Source: Anaerolineae bacterium (lineage in GTDB: Bacteria > Chloroflexota > Anaerolineae > Promineifilales > Promineifilaceae). From it: DNA of 7,822 bases. The position numbers and the translations under genes are program-made. Location of the stretch: contig JACSSI010000201.1 of the NCBI GenBank assembly GCA_014879345.1, positions 1 through 7,822 on the forward strand, written 5' to 3'. The notes below the pieces were generated by a model, which searched no databases, was not told the DNA's origin, and worked only from the letters and a program-made list of their open reading frames with translations. This document shows, piece by piece, positions 1 to 5,017 of this stretch (the first letter of the stretch is position 1; each line of letters opens with the position of its first letter).

Positions 1-2
1 GA

Positions 3-24
3 CCTGTACTGAGCTTGCCGAAGT
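3..24. repeat. Copy of a common dispersed intergenic repeat
   Basis: Read on the minus strand this segment contains ACTTCGGCAAGCTCAG followed by TACAGG. It closely resembles the CTTCGACAAGCTCAG-type intergenic repeat that I remember from many environmental bacterial genomes. It lies outside any gene, beyond the terminator of the receiver gene. Only one copy is seen here, so the repeat identity rests on recollection of the motif and not on multiplicity in the window. Confidence 0.4.
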
Positions 25-93
25 AATGACATGTTTAGTGTAAATTTTGCGAGTCTCATCTCAAGGTAGCAACTTGGGTACTCTAGTTAATAA

Positions 94-136
94 AAAAAAG
101 CGCCCCACTTGCATTTACCAAGTGGGGCGCTTTTTT
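94..136 (-). terminator. Rho-independent terminator of the receiver gene, probably bidirectional
   Basis: A perfect 12-bp stem GCGCCCCACTTG (100-111) pairs with CAAGTGGGGCGC (119-130) around a 7-nt loop. The stem is flanked by an A-run on the left (92-99) and a T-run on the right (131-136). On the minus strand the A-run becomes the U-tract, so the hairpin sits about 20 bp past the stop codon of the receiver gene and would end its transcript. The T-run on the other side means it could also stop plus-strand transcription entering from the left. Confidence 0.93.
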
Positions 137-156
137 GTTTCGGAGAAGGTGTGGGT

Positions 157-525
157 TTAGTTGACCAAAACCTCTTGAATATTTCTGACCAGGTCTCCAT
201 ATGAGACGGGCTTAGTCAAAAAGCGATTGGCGCCAGCATCTAATCCGGCCTGGATGGTGACGCTATCTGTTTTGGCGCTCAGGAAGATGATGGGCAAGTC
301 AGTTAAATTGTTATTTTTGCGAATGGATTTGGTGGCTGTTATGCCATCACAGCGGGGCATCATCAAATCCATCAAGATGATGTCTGGCCGGTTTTGCTGA
401 AGCATTTCCAAAGCCTCTATGCCGTCTTCCGCTTCTATTACCTGGTGACCATATTGGGCAAGCATGATACTCAACATGTTACGAGTTAAAAATTCATCAT
501 CTACAATTAATACCGATACACTCAT
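157..525 (-). CDS. Single-domain response regulator (CheY-like receiver)
   Basis: This 122-residue protein is one complete REC domain with no output domain. It is expected to take a phosphoryl group from a histidine kinase and act by protein-protein contact in the cytoplasm. The acidic pocket is D9-D10, the phospho-acceptor is D53 in LMDLMMP, the switch residue is S83 in FLSA, and the invariant lysine is K105 in LTKP, so all catalytic positions are intact. The length fits a stand-alone receiver. The ATG is supported by an AAAGGAG site 7 bp upstream. The gene is divergent from the rest of the window, with its own promoter and terminator, so it is monocistronic. No partner kinase is visible. 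The receiver class is certain, but the process it controls is unknown; the exopolysaccharide genes nearby are only a suggestive neighbour. Confidence 0.95.
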   Translation of the reverse strand: MSVSVLIVDDEFLTRNMLSIMLAQYGHQVIEAEDGIEALEMLQQNRPDIILMDLMMPRCDGITATKSIRKNNNLTDLPIIFLSAKTDSVTIQAGLDAGANRFLTKPVSYGDLVRNIQEVLVN

Positions 526-532
526 GGTGAGG

Positions 533-539
533 CTCCTTT
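533..539 (-). promoter_or_regulatory. Shine-Dalgarno site of the receiver gene
   Basis: On the minus strand this reads AAAGGAG and lies 7 bp before the ATG at 525, an ideal spacing. It fixes the start codon of the receiver gene. Confidence 0.85.
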
Positions 540-557
540 GTAAGCTGTATTCAACTC

Positions 558-586
558 ATTATAGGATCGACGTTTGCGATCGGTAA
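558..586 (-). promoter_or_regulatory. Sigma-70-type promoter of the receiver gene
   Basis: On the minus strand a perfect TATAAT (558-563) lies 17 bp from a weak -35 box, TTACCG (581-586, three of six matches). Transcription would start near 551, giving a leader of about 25 nt that contains the AAAGGAG ribosome site. The -10 box and spacing are good and the -35 is poor, so an activator or extended contacts may be needed. Confidence 0.55.
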
Positions 587-639
587 TAGGAATGATGTCC
601 TTTGCTATTTTGTCACAAAAAATAGGTGATCTTTGTCAT

Positions 640-668
640 TTGAAAGATGGGTTGGCTTGCGTTAATAT
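640..668 (+). promoter_or_regulatory. Possible promoter for a small RNA
   Basis: TTGAAA (640-645, five of six consensus matches) and TAATAT (663-668, four of six) are spaced by 17 bp. Transcription would begin near 675 and run into the terminator at 809-854, giving an RNA of about 180 nt with no convincing coding content. This is prediction from motif and spacing only. Confidence 0.35.
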
Positions 669-674
669 CCCGGC

Positions 675-854
675 ACGCTTAATAGTTCAGAGGTTGAGGC
701 AACATTTCCTCCCCCCAAAAACTGGCACGAAAGAAACGCGACTGGAACAACACACTGTTAGGCTCAGGGTATGTGTCCCTCGCCTTCAACCTCTACATAC
801 CTGACATGAAAAACGGCCGTTCTCGCTTTAGTTAGCGGGAAACGGCCGTTTTTT
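675..854 (+). ncRNA. Candidate structured small RNA or leader, unidentified
   Basis: This gap has no believable gene but shows structure. AGAGGTTGAGGC (689-700) pairs with GCCTTCAACCTCT (782-794), twelve base pairs with one bulged base, closing a loop of about 80 nt. Inside and across it, CAGGGTATGT (765-774) pairs with ACATACCTG (795-803) with one bulge. The second helix encloses the 3' strand of the first, so they form a pseudoknot or are mutually exclusive alternatives. A small hairpin AGGG/CCCT (766-769, 777-780) competes with the second helix. The unit is followed at once by a strong terminator and preceded by a plausible promoter. I do not recognise it as 6S, SRP, RNase P, tmRNA or a known riboswitch. 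It could be an independent small RNA or an attenuator left upstream of pspA. Confidence 0.35.
809..854 (+). terminator. Strong terminator built from two AACGGCCGTT palindromes
   Basis: The left arm (809-827) and right arm (834-853) pair for about 19 bp around a 6-nt loop (828-833), with one G-T wobble and one bulged A (842), followed by a T-run ending at 854. Each arm contains a full copy of AACGGCCGTT (812-821 and 841-850). It insulates pspA from upstream transcription and would end the candidate small RNA. Confidence 0.9.
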
Positions 855-941
855 ATTTACCTGCAACAGGTGTGAACAAGCTTGGTATATGATATTTCCC
901 TAATTGTTTACAACACACCCGCCTTTTAGGAGGTCGATTAT

Positions 942-970
942 TTCAGGGGAATATTAGTTTCGAGTATAAT
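942..970 (+). promoter_or_regulatory. pspA promoter, placed for a leaderless mRNA
   Basis: A perfect TATAAT (965-970) ends only 8 bp before the ATG at 979. A weak -35, TTCAGG (942-947), is 17 bp upstream. Transcription would start at about 977-979, that is at or next to the A of the start codon. No ribosome site lies between the -10 box and the ATG, which agrees with leaderless translation. A second TATGAT box at 888-893 could give a longer transcript but lacks a good -35. Confidence 0.55.
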
Positions 971-978
971 CCCTGATT

Positions 979-1656
979 ATGGCATCCTTATTACGAAAAT
1001 TGAGAACCTTATTTCGGGCTTCCCTGCATGAAGCCGCAGATCAGGCACTGCAAAAAAGTGACCTGGCCGTGTATGATGAATTCATTCGGCAGGCTGAACA
1101 GGACGTTGCAGAATTCAAACGTTCAATGGAACCCATGTTTGCTCAAGTCAAAACCTCCAGGCGGCGACGGGAAGCCCTGGCAACCAAAGCCGCTGAACAG
1201 GATTTGATGGTAGATCATTACCTGAAAAATGGTCAGCAGACCGAAGCGATGGTGATGCAAAAACAGTTTAGTTCCACCATGCAATTGATCCGTACTTATG
1301 ATGATTCGCTGGAAAAGCAAGTATCGGCGGCGGAGACCTTGCAGGATGTGCAAGTCAAGCTAGAAGGACGGCTTGCCATCGCCAAACAAGAACGGGAAGA
1401 ACTCTCATTTTTGCTCAACATGGCAAAAGCTAAAGAAATTTCAACCAGGGCGATGAAATCATTAGATGATTTAATCATCAATGAAGATACAGAAGTGGCG
1501 ACCGCAGCCGAAAATATCCGGAGGCGGCTGGATCATGCGGATGCAGCCTGGGAAGTGCAGGCCAGCAGTTTGGATACGCAGCTTGATGATGCTATGCAAA
1601 GCTTAGAGGTGGAGGCAGAATTGGCGGCTCGAATGGAACGCCTGGGACTGAATTAA
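979..1656 (+). CDS. PspA/IM30 (Vipp1) family membrane-stress protein
   Basis: This 225-residue, highly charged, almost entirely helical protein has the PspA layout. A basic amphipathic N-terminal helix (about 1-20, LLRKLRTLFRASL) would bind membrane. A DEFIRQAEQDVAEFKRSM-like segment (about 33-50) matches the family's typical early helix, and long coiled-coil helices run from about 30 to 155 and 165 to 222. There is no signal peptide or membrane span. PspA proteins assemble into ESCRT-III-like rings or rods on the cytoplasmic face of damaged membrane. The length is normal for the family. The ATG is the only possible start because an in-frame TAA lies 12 bp upstream, and it has no ribosome site. 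It has its own promoter and terminator upstream. The heptamer repeats begin on the base after its stop. Its link to the downstream exopolysaccharide genes may be only positional. Confidence 0.85.
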   Translation: MASLLRKLRTLFRASLHEAADQALQKSDLAVYDEFIRQAEQDVAEFKRSMEPMFAQVKTSRRRREALATKAAEQDLMVDHYLKNGQQTEAMVMQKQFSSTMQLIRTYDDSLEKQVSAAETLQDVQVKLEGRLAIAKQEREELSFLLNMAKAKEISTRAMKSLDDLIINEDTEVATAAENIRRRLDHADAAWEVQASSLDTQLDDAMQSLEVEAELAARMERLGLN

Positions 1657-1684
1657 GATTGATGATTGAAGATTCACGATTGAC
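1657..1684. repeat. Heptamer array, GATTgan-type, 4 units
   Basis: Four consecutive 7-bp units beginning GATT start at 1657, 1664, 1671 and 1678. The first starts on the base after the pspA stop codon. The units vary only in their last three bases (GAT, GAA, CAC, GAC). The array is an inverted partner of the AAATC array at 1702-1750: GATTCACGATT (1671-1681) matches the complement of 1738-1748 at ten of eleven positions. Confidence 0.8.
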
Positions 1685-1701
1685 ACTTACCTTCGTTTTG
1701 G

Positions 1702-1750
1702 AAATCGTAAATTTAAAATCGCAAATCAGAAATCAAAAATCGTAAATCTA
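1702..1750. repeat. Heptamer array, AAATCnn-type, 7 units abutting a start codon
   Basis: Seven back-to-back 7-bp units start at 1702, 1709, 1716, 1723, 1730, 1737 and 1744. Six begin AAATC and the second begins AAATT. The last unit ends on the base before the ATG at 1751. With the inverted array at 1657-1684 it fills the intergenic gap except for a 17-bp centre. No Shine-Dalgarno site precedes the next gene, so the array occupies the place where translation signals would be expected. Confidence 0.85.
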
Positions 1751-2860
1751 ATGAACATTGCACTTGTACACGATTGGATGAACCAAATAGGGGGAGCAGA
1801 GGATGTGTTGGAAGCATTGGTTGAGCTTTATCCTTACCGCCCCATCTACACCTCCATGTATTCTCCCAAAGCGATGCCGCCCCATTGGCAAACATGGGAT
1901 ATTCGTACGTCATTTATTGACAAACTGCCTTTTTCCTACACCAGACAGCAGCTTTACTTTCCGTTATATCCTTATGCCTTTGAACAATTTGATTTTCGTG
2001 AACATGATCTGGTAATTAGCAATAAAAGTGGGTTTTGCCATGGCATTATCACAGGTCCAGAAACGATGCATATCTGCTACTGCCTGACGCCTACCCGCTA
2101 TGTGTGGCGCTATCACCAGTATGCGGAACAAGAAAATCTGAGCCGTTTTACGCGGACAATTTTGCCGCCTTATCTGACGCTGCTGCGTTTATGGGACAGG
2201 TTGGCGGCGGATCGGGTTGATTATTTCATTGCCATATCGGAAGAAGTCCGTCGGCGAATCGCAAAGATATACCATCGGGACTCGGTTATTATCCATCCGC
2301 CGGTGGATACCAATCGGTTTCAGCCTTCTAGCCAGGTTGAGGATTATTATTTGTTTGTAGGACGGCTGGTGCCGTATCGGCGGCTGGATGTGTTGATTGA
2401 GGCGTTTAACATTTTAGGCAGACCGTTGTATATTGCTGGCAGTGGTCGTGACCGAGAACGGTTGGCAGCAATGGCTGGCCCGAATGTTACGTTTTTGGGT
2501 TATGTGCCGGATGATGATTTGCCGGATTTGATTTCGCGCAGCCGGGCTTTTTTGTTCCCGGGTGAAGAGGATTTTGGTATTGCGCCGATTCAGGCGATGG
2601 CGGCAGGGCGGCCTGTGATTGCGTATGCAGGCGGTGGGGCGTTGGAGACGATTTTGCATGGTGAGACGGGCTGGTTGTTTACGGAACAGTCTGTACCCGC
2701 CATTATTGAAGCGGTGGAAACGTTTGAACCGGAAGCGATGGATGTGAGGTTTATGGTAGAACATGCTTCTCGGTATGATGTGTCGGTGTTTAAGCGGAAG
2801 ATGGCGCAATTTGTGGAAGAGAAGATGTCTACGGAGAAACGGCCGTTTCTAGCCGATTAA
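1751..2860 (+). CDS. GT4-family glycosyltransferase (exopolysaccharide assembly)
   Basis: This 369-residue cytoplasmic GT-B enzyme transfers a sugar from a nucleotide donor to a glycan acceptor. The N-terminal acceptor half has the GGAE turn (G14-E17) and the CYCLTPTRYVW segment (109-119) typical of WbaZ/mannosyltransferase-like GT4 proteins. The C-terminal donor half starts near 200 with FVGRLVPYRR (202-211), where R205 is kept and the usual lysine at 210 is arginine. It continues with PGEEDFG (270-276) and GRPVIAY (286-292). The EX7E motif is altered: E273 is present but the second acid is Q281. Full length is normal. The ATG is chosen because it opens the GT4 fold directly (MNIALVHDWM), although no ribosome site is seen. 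It is the first gene of the polysaccharide cluster, 48 bp before a Wzz gene. Donor and acceptor cannot be told from the sequence. Confidence 0.92.
   Translation: MNIALVHDWMNQIGGAEDVLEALVELYPYRPIYTSMYSPKAMPPHWQTWDIRTSFIDKLPFSYTRQQLYFPLYPYAFEQFDFREHDLVISNKSGFCHGIITGPETMHICYCLTPTRYVWRYHQYAEQENLSRFTRTILPPYLTLLRLWDRLAADRVDYFIAISEEVRRRIAKIYHRDSVIIHPPVDTNRFQPSSQVEDYYLFVGRLVPYRRLDVLIEAFNILGRPLYIAGSGRDRERLAAMAGPNVTFLGYVPDDDLPDLISRSRAFLFPGEEDFGIAPIQAMAAGRPVIAYAGGGALETILHGETGWLFTEQSVPAIIEAVETFEPEAMDVRFMVEHASRYDVSVFKRKMAQFVEEKMSTEKRPFLAD
2838..2847. repeat. AACGGCCGTT copy near the end of the GT4 gene
   Basis: Exact decamer palindrome inside the reading frame, read as part of Lys-Arg-Pro-Phe. This is the only in-gene copy in this frame; the other five read Thr-Ala-Val. 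Confidence 0.9.
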
Positions 2861-2887
2861 TGAATCAAAAAAGTTAACCGTGGCGAC

Positions 2888-2902
2888 GCGGAGAACGCAG
2901 AG
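2888..2902. repeat. GC-rich intergenic repeat, left inverted copy
   Basis: GCGGAGAACGCAGAG is the exact reverse complement of 3631-3645, so two inverted copies flank the first Wzz gene. The preceding TTAACCGTGGCGAC looks like part of the same dispersed family. The final AGAG (2899-2902), 6 bp before the ATG at 2909, may double as a weak ribosome site. Confidence 0.75.
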
Positions 2903-2908
2903 ATTGCT

Positions 2909-3586
2909 ATGGAATTAAGACGTTATTGGCAAATTTTAAAACGGCGCTGGCTGCTGATTCTCATACCAGTGGTTGTGGTGGCTGTGTTGACCATTGCCAC
3001 CTATCAAAAGCCGCCAACTTATTACAATGTTGGTATGCATTATCTGGTGAGTCAAACGCCGTCTAGCGAGGCTGCCCATGCAGATGAGCAGCGTTATTAT
3101 AACTGGCTGACTTCTGAGTACATTGTCAATGGGCTGACGGATTGGGTGAAGGGGGGCGAATTTGCAACGGCCGTTTCCCTCAAATTAGCAGAGAATGGTT
3201 ACGATATTCCACCCGGCGCCATTCAGGGCAACCTGGCAGCGGACAATGTGCGCAGCAAGTTGGAAATCTCGCTAAACAATCCTGACCCGAAGGCATTGGC
3301 CGCCATGATGGATGTGGTGACGATTGTGGTGCAAGAGCAGAATGCTGATGCTTTGCCACAACTTGGAGGAGAAACGGCCGTTGTCGTGCCGCTTAGTGAA
3401 CCCGTTGTCAACCAAATTTCTCCAGGCATTCGTAGCCAGCTAGACTTGCCCGTGCGCATCCTGGTCGCCTTGATGGCAGGGATTGGTTTAGCCTTACTCG
3501 TAGAATATATAGACCCGACTATTCGTGAATCTCGTGAACTAGAAGCGATAGGCTTAGAAATCTTGGGTGAGATTCCCAAAAAATAA
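2909..3586 (+). CDS. Wzz/CpsC-type chain-length determinant protein (first paralogue)
   Basis: This 225-residue inner-membrane protein has the polysaccharide co-polymerase topology: a short cytoplasmic start (MELRRYWQILKRRW), TM1 at about 14-32, an external helical region of about 150 residues, TM2 at about 183-200, and a cytoplasmic tail with DPTIRESRELE and a final LGEIPKK typical of Wzz. Such proteins set polymer length and recruit a CpsD-like partner through TM2 and the tail. There is no fused kinase domain, as in Gram-positive CpsC rather than proteobacterial Wzc. The ATG is supported by alignment with the second Wzz gene, which begins with the same MEL and a similar pattern. Two AACGGCCGTT copies fall in the gene. 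Confidence 0.88.
   Translation: MELRRYWQILKRRWLLILIPVVVVAVLTIATYQKPPTYYNVGMHYLVSQTPSSEAAHADEQRYYNWLTSEYIVNGLTDWVKGGEFATAVSLKLAENGYDIPPGAIQGNLAADNVRSKLEISLNNPDPKALAAMMDVVTIVVQEQNADALPQLGGETAVVVPLSEPVVNQISPGIRSQLDLPVRILVALMAGIGLALLVEYIDPTIRESRELEAIGLEILGEIPKK
3166..3175. repeat. AACGGCCGTT copy in the first Wzz gene (a)
   Basis: Exact palindrome read in frame as Ala-Thr-Ala-Val-Ser, in the external region of the protein. Confidence 0.9.
3373..3382. repeat. AACGGCCGTT copy in the first Wzz gene (b)
   Basis: Exact palindrome read in frame as Glu-Thr-Ala-Val-Val, shortly before TM2. It lies 207 bp from the previous copy and in the same reading frame. Confidence 0.9.
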
Positions 3587-3630
3587 CAATCAGGAAGACA
3601 AGAAATTTACGCAGATTTACCTTTGCTTTT

Positions 3631-3657
3631 CTCTGCGTTCTCCGCACCCTCTGCGGA
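3631..3657. repeat. GC-rich intergenic repeat, right inverted copy with hairpin
   Basis: CTCTGCGTTCTCCGC (3631-3645) is the exact reverse complement of 2888-2902 on the other side of the Wzz gene. It runs into a perfect hairpin, TCCGCA (3641-3646) and TGCGGA (3652-3657) with a 5-nt loop, which ends 9 bp before the ribosome site of the next gene. A related degenerate direct repeat, ATTTACGCAG then ATTTACC, lies just upstream at 3605-3621. Confidence 0.7.
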
Positions 3658-3666
3658 TAATATTTG

Positions 3667-3672
3667 AAGGAG
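3667..3672 (+). promoter_or_regulatory. Shine-Dalgarno site that fixes the second Wzz start
   Basis: AAGGAG lies 6 bp before GTG at 3679. An upstream in-frame TTG at 3664 would place this site inside the coding sequence, so the GTG is the likelier start. Confidence 0.75.
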
Positions 3673-3678
3673 TTGTTT

Positions 3679-4329
3679 GTGGAACTAAGTGATTATTTAC
3701 GCATTTTGAAGCAGCGTGGCTGGATCATCATCCTGGTAGCCTTGTTGACGGCCGCCGCCACCTTTGGCTTCAGCAAAATGCAAACAGAGATGTTCGAGTC
3801 AAACTTGAAGTTGCTGGTATCCCCTTCCCGCACTGATTTTGGGCAGGCGCAGGCGGCCAAAGAACTGCTGGGGAGTTATGAACAATGGCTTATCAGTAGT
3901 TATCGCGCTCAAGCTGTTATTGACGAATTGGGCCTCGACATGACTGCTCCCGCTTTGTTAGCTGATGTCAAAGTGGCTTCAGATATTTCCAGCTATGTCA
4001 TTCGGATGACAGTGGAAAATTCTAACCCGGATGTTGCCAATAACATTGCCACTACCTGGGGTAGCTTGCTCATCCAGAGGCAAAACGAAAGAAATGACAC
4101 ATTACAGAAAGAGGATCGCATTACCATTGAGTTTTTGGACGATCCGCAGGCTGGCTTATCGAGTCCCAAAACAAAAATCAACACCGCCGCAGGCTTTGTG
4201 TTTGGGGCGCTGCTGGGGGTTCTGATTGTGTTTGGCCTGGAATGGTATGAATCTGGCATTATTAAACGGCCGGAAGATGTGGAACGGTATCTGGATGTGC
4301 CGGTGATTGGCAATATTCCCAATCAGTAA
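3679..4329 (+). CDS. Wzz/CpsC-type chain-length determinant protein (second paralogue)
   Basis: This 216-residue protein has the same plan as the previous gene: MELSDYLRILKQRGW at the start, TM1 at about 15-31, an external helical region, TM2 at about 170-188, and a tail with RPEDVERYLDVPVIGNIPNQ. GTG at 3679 is preferred because AAGGAG is 6 bp upstream and the resulting N-terminus aligns with the first paralogue; the longer reading from TTG at 3664 adds five residues without support. The two paralogues differ widely in the external region, suggesting a heteromeric pair or different polymer-length roles. It ends 37 bp before the CpsD-like gene, the standard order for a two-component co-polymerase. 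Confidence 0.88.
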   Translation: MELSDYLRILKQRGWIIILVALLTAAATFGFSKMQTEMFESNLKLLVSPSRTDFGQAQAAKELLGSYEQWLISSYRAQAVIDELGLDMTAPALLADVKVASDISSYVIRMTVENSNPDVANNIATTWGSLLIQRQNERNDTLQKEDRITIEFLDDPQAGLSSPKTKINTAAGFVFGALLGVLIVFGLEWYESGIIKRPEDVERYLDVPVIGNIPNQ

Positions 4330-4332
4330 ACT

Positions 4333-4353
4333 AGTGAACAGTGTTCAGTTAGA
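4333..4353. repeat. Degenerate heptamer repeat, AGTnnnn-type, inverted relative to 6840-6874
   Basis: Three 7-bp units begin AGT at 4333, 4340 and 4347. AGTGTTCAGTT (4340-4350) is the exact reverse complement of 6846-6856. The segment includes a palindrome with arms TGAACA (4335-4340) and TGTTCA (4342-4347) around a single G. It fills more than half of the 37-bp gap between the Wzz and CpsD-like genes. Confidence 0.65.
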
Positions 4354-4366
4354 AAACGAGTGAATT

Positions 4367-5014
4367 ATGAGCTTAATAACTTTGACAGACCCGCAGTCGC
4401 CAATTAGTGAGGCGTACCGCACCTTGCGCACCAATCTTTCTTTTTACAGTTTAGACAAACCTTTGCAAACATTGGTGGTGACATCCCCTGCTGTGAGTGA
4501 AGATAATGGCGTGTCGGTTGCCAATTTGGCAGTGACAATGGCACAAAGCGGACGCAATATCTTGCTGATTGATTGTGATTTACGTCGGCCAGTGCTGCAT
4601 GAATTTTTTGGCTTGAGCAATGAAAACGGCTTGACCACTATGATTTTGGATGACGTTGAGAAGCCGCCTTTGCAGCAAACCAATGTTGAGAATCTATCGT
4701 TGTTGGCAAGCGGCCCAAAACCACCGAATCCGGCAGATATGCTGGGATCCAAAAAAGTGGATCAACTTATTGCCAGCATGACGGAGCAGTTTGATTTTGT
4801 GTTGTTCAATGCGCCGCCGGTGGTGGCGGTGACGGATGCCACGATTTTAGGGGCGAAGGTAGATGGGGTGCTGCTTGTCATCACGGCCGGTAAAACGCGG
4901 CGTGATCATGCGGAAAAAGCAAAAGAGATGCTGGAACAAGCGCATGTCCGTGTGGTGGGTGTGGCGCTAACGAATGCCCCCAAGGATAGTTCTCTGGGTG
5001 ATTATTACAATTAG
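4367..5014 (+). CDS. CpsD/CapB/Wzc-like BY-kinase family protein with degenerate ATP site (probable pseudokinase)
   Basis: This 215-residue cytoplasmic P-loop protein belongs to the bacterial tyrosine kinase (BY-kinase) family that partners Wzz/CpsC proteins. The EX2RX2R oligomerisation motif is intact (E15, R18, R21). Walker A' is intact (LLIDCDLRRP, 66-75), as is the family signature SGPKPPNPADMLGS (115-128). Walker A is not: where GEGKST is expected after TSP, residues 44-49 read SEDNGV, with Asn at the lysine position (47). Walker B is also changed, reading VLFNAPP, with N148 in place of the usual Asp. The tail ends GDYYN, with only two tyrosines instead of a long Tyr cluster. The frame is open and colinear with the family, so this is substitution and not a frameshift. 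Likely role: structural partner of the Wzz pair. The start is the ATG at 4367, with a weak GAG 6 bp upstream. Its stop touches the next gene. Confidence 0.88.
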   Translation: MSLITLTDPQSPISEAYRTLRTNLSFYSLDKPLQTLVVTSPAVSEDNGVSVANLAVTMAQSGRNILLIDCDLRRPVLHEFFGLSNENGLTTMILDDVEKPPLQQTNVENLSLLASGPKPPNPADMLGSKKVDQLIASMTEQFDFVLFNAPPVVAVTDATILGAKVDGVLLVITAGKTRRDHAEKAKEMLEQAHVRVVGVALTNAPKDSSLGDYYN

Positions 5015-5017
5015 GTG

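Noticed and set aside
574..804. 76-residue plus-strand open frame
   Set aside because: It starts with TTG without a ribosome site, overlaps the receiver promoter, has no recognisable composition or motif, and covers the inverted-repeat structure.
675..854. 6S RNA, SRP RNA or RNase P RNA
   Set aside because: The SRP tetraloop region and RNase P core motifs are absent, and the fold lacks the long closing helix with central bubble of 6S RNA.
928..933. AGGAGG as a ribosome site
   Set aside because: No start codon lies within 4-12 bp and it is 45 bp from the pspA ATG; in-frame TAA at 967-969 blocks an upstream pspA start.
1680..1685. Perfect TTGACA as a -35 box for the GT4 gene
   Set aside because: No acceptable -10 lies at 16-18 bp spacing; the nearest TAAATT (1708-1713) is 22 bp away. 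The hexamer arises from the heptamer units.
1657..1750. CRISPR array
   Set aside because: The period is 7 bp with no spacers, far below repeat-spacer dimensions, and no cas genes are present.
4367..5014. Frameshift or sequencing error explaining the lost Walker A motif
   Set aside because: Residues on both sides (TSP before, VANLAVTMAQSG after) align at the right distance in one frame, and Walker B is independently altered.
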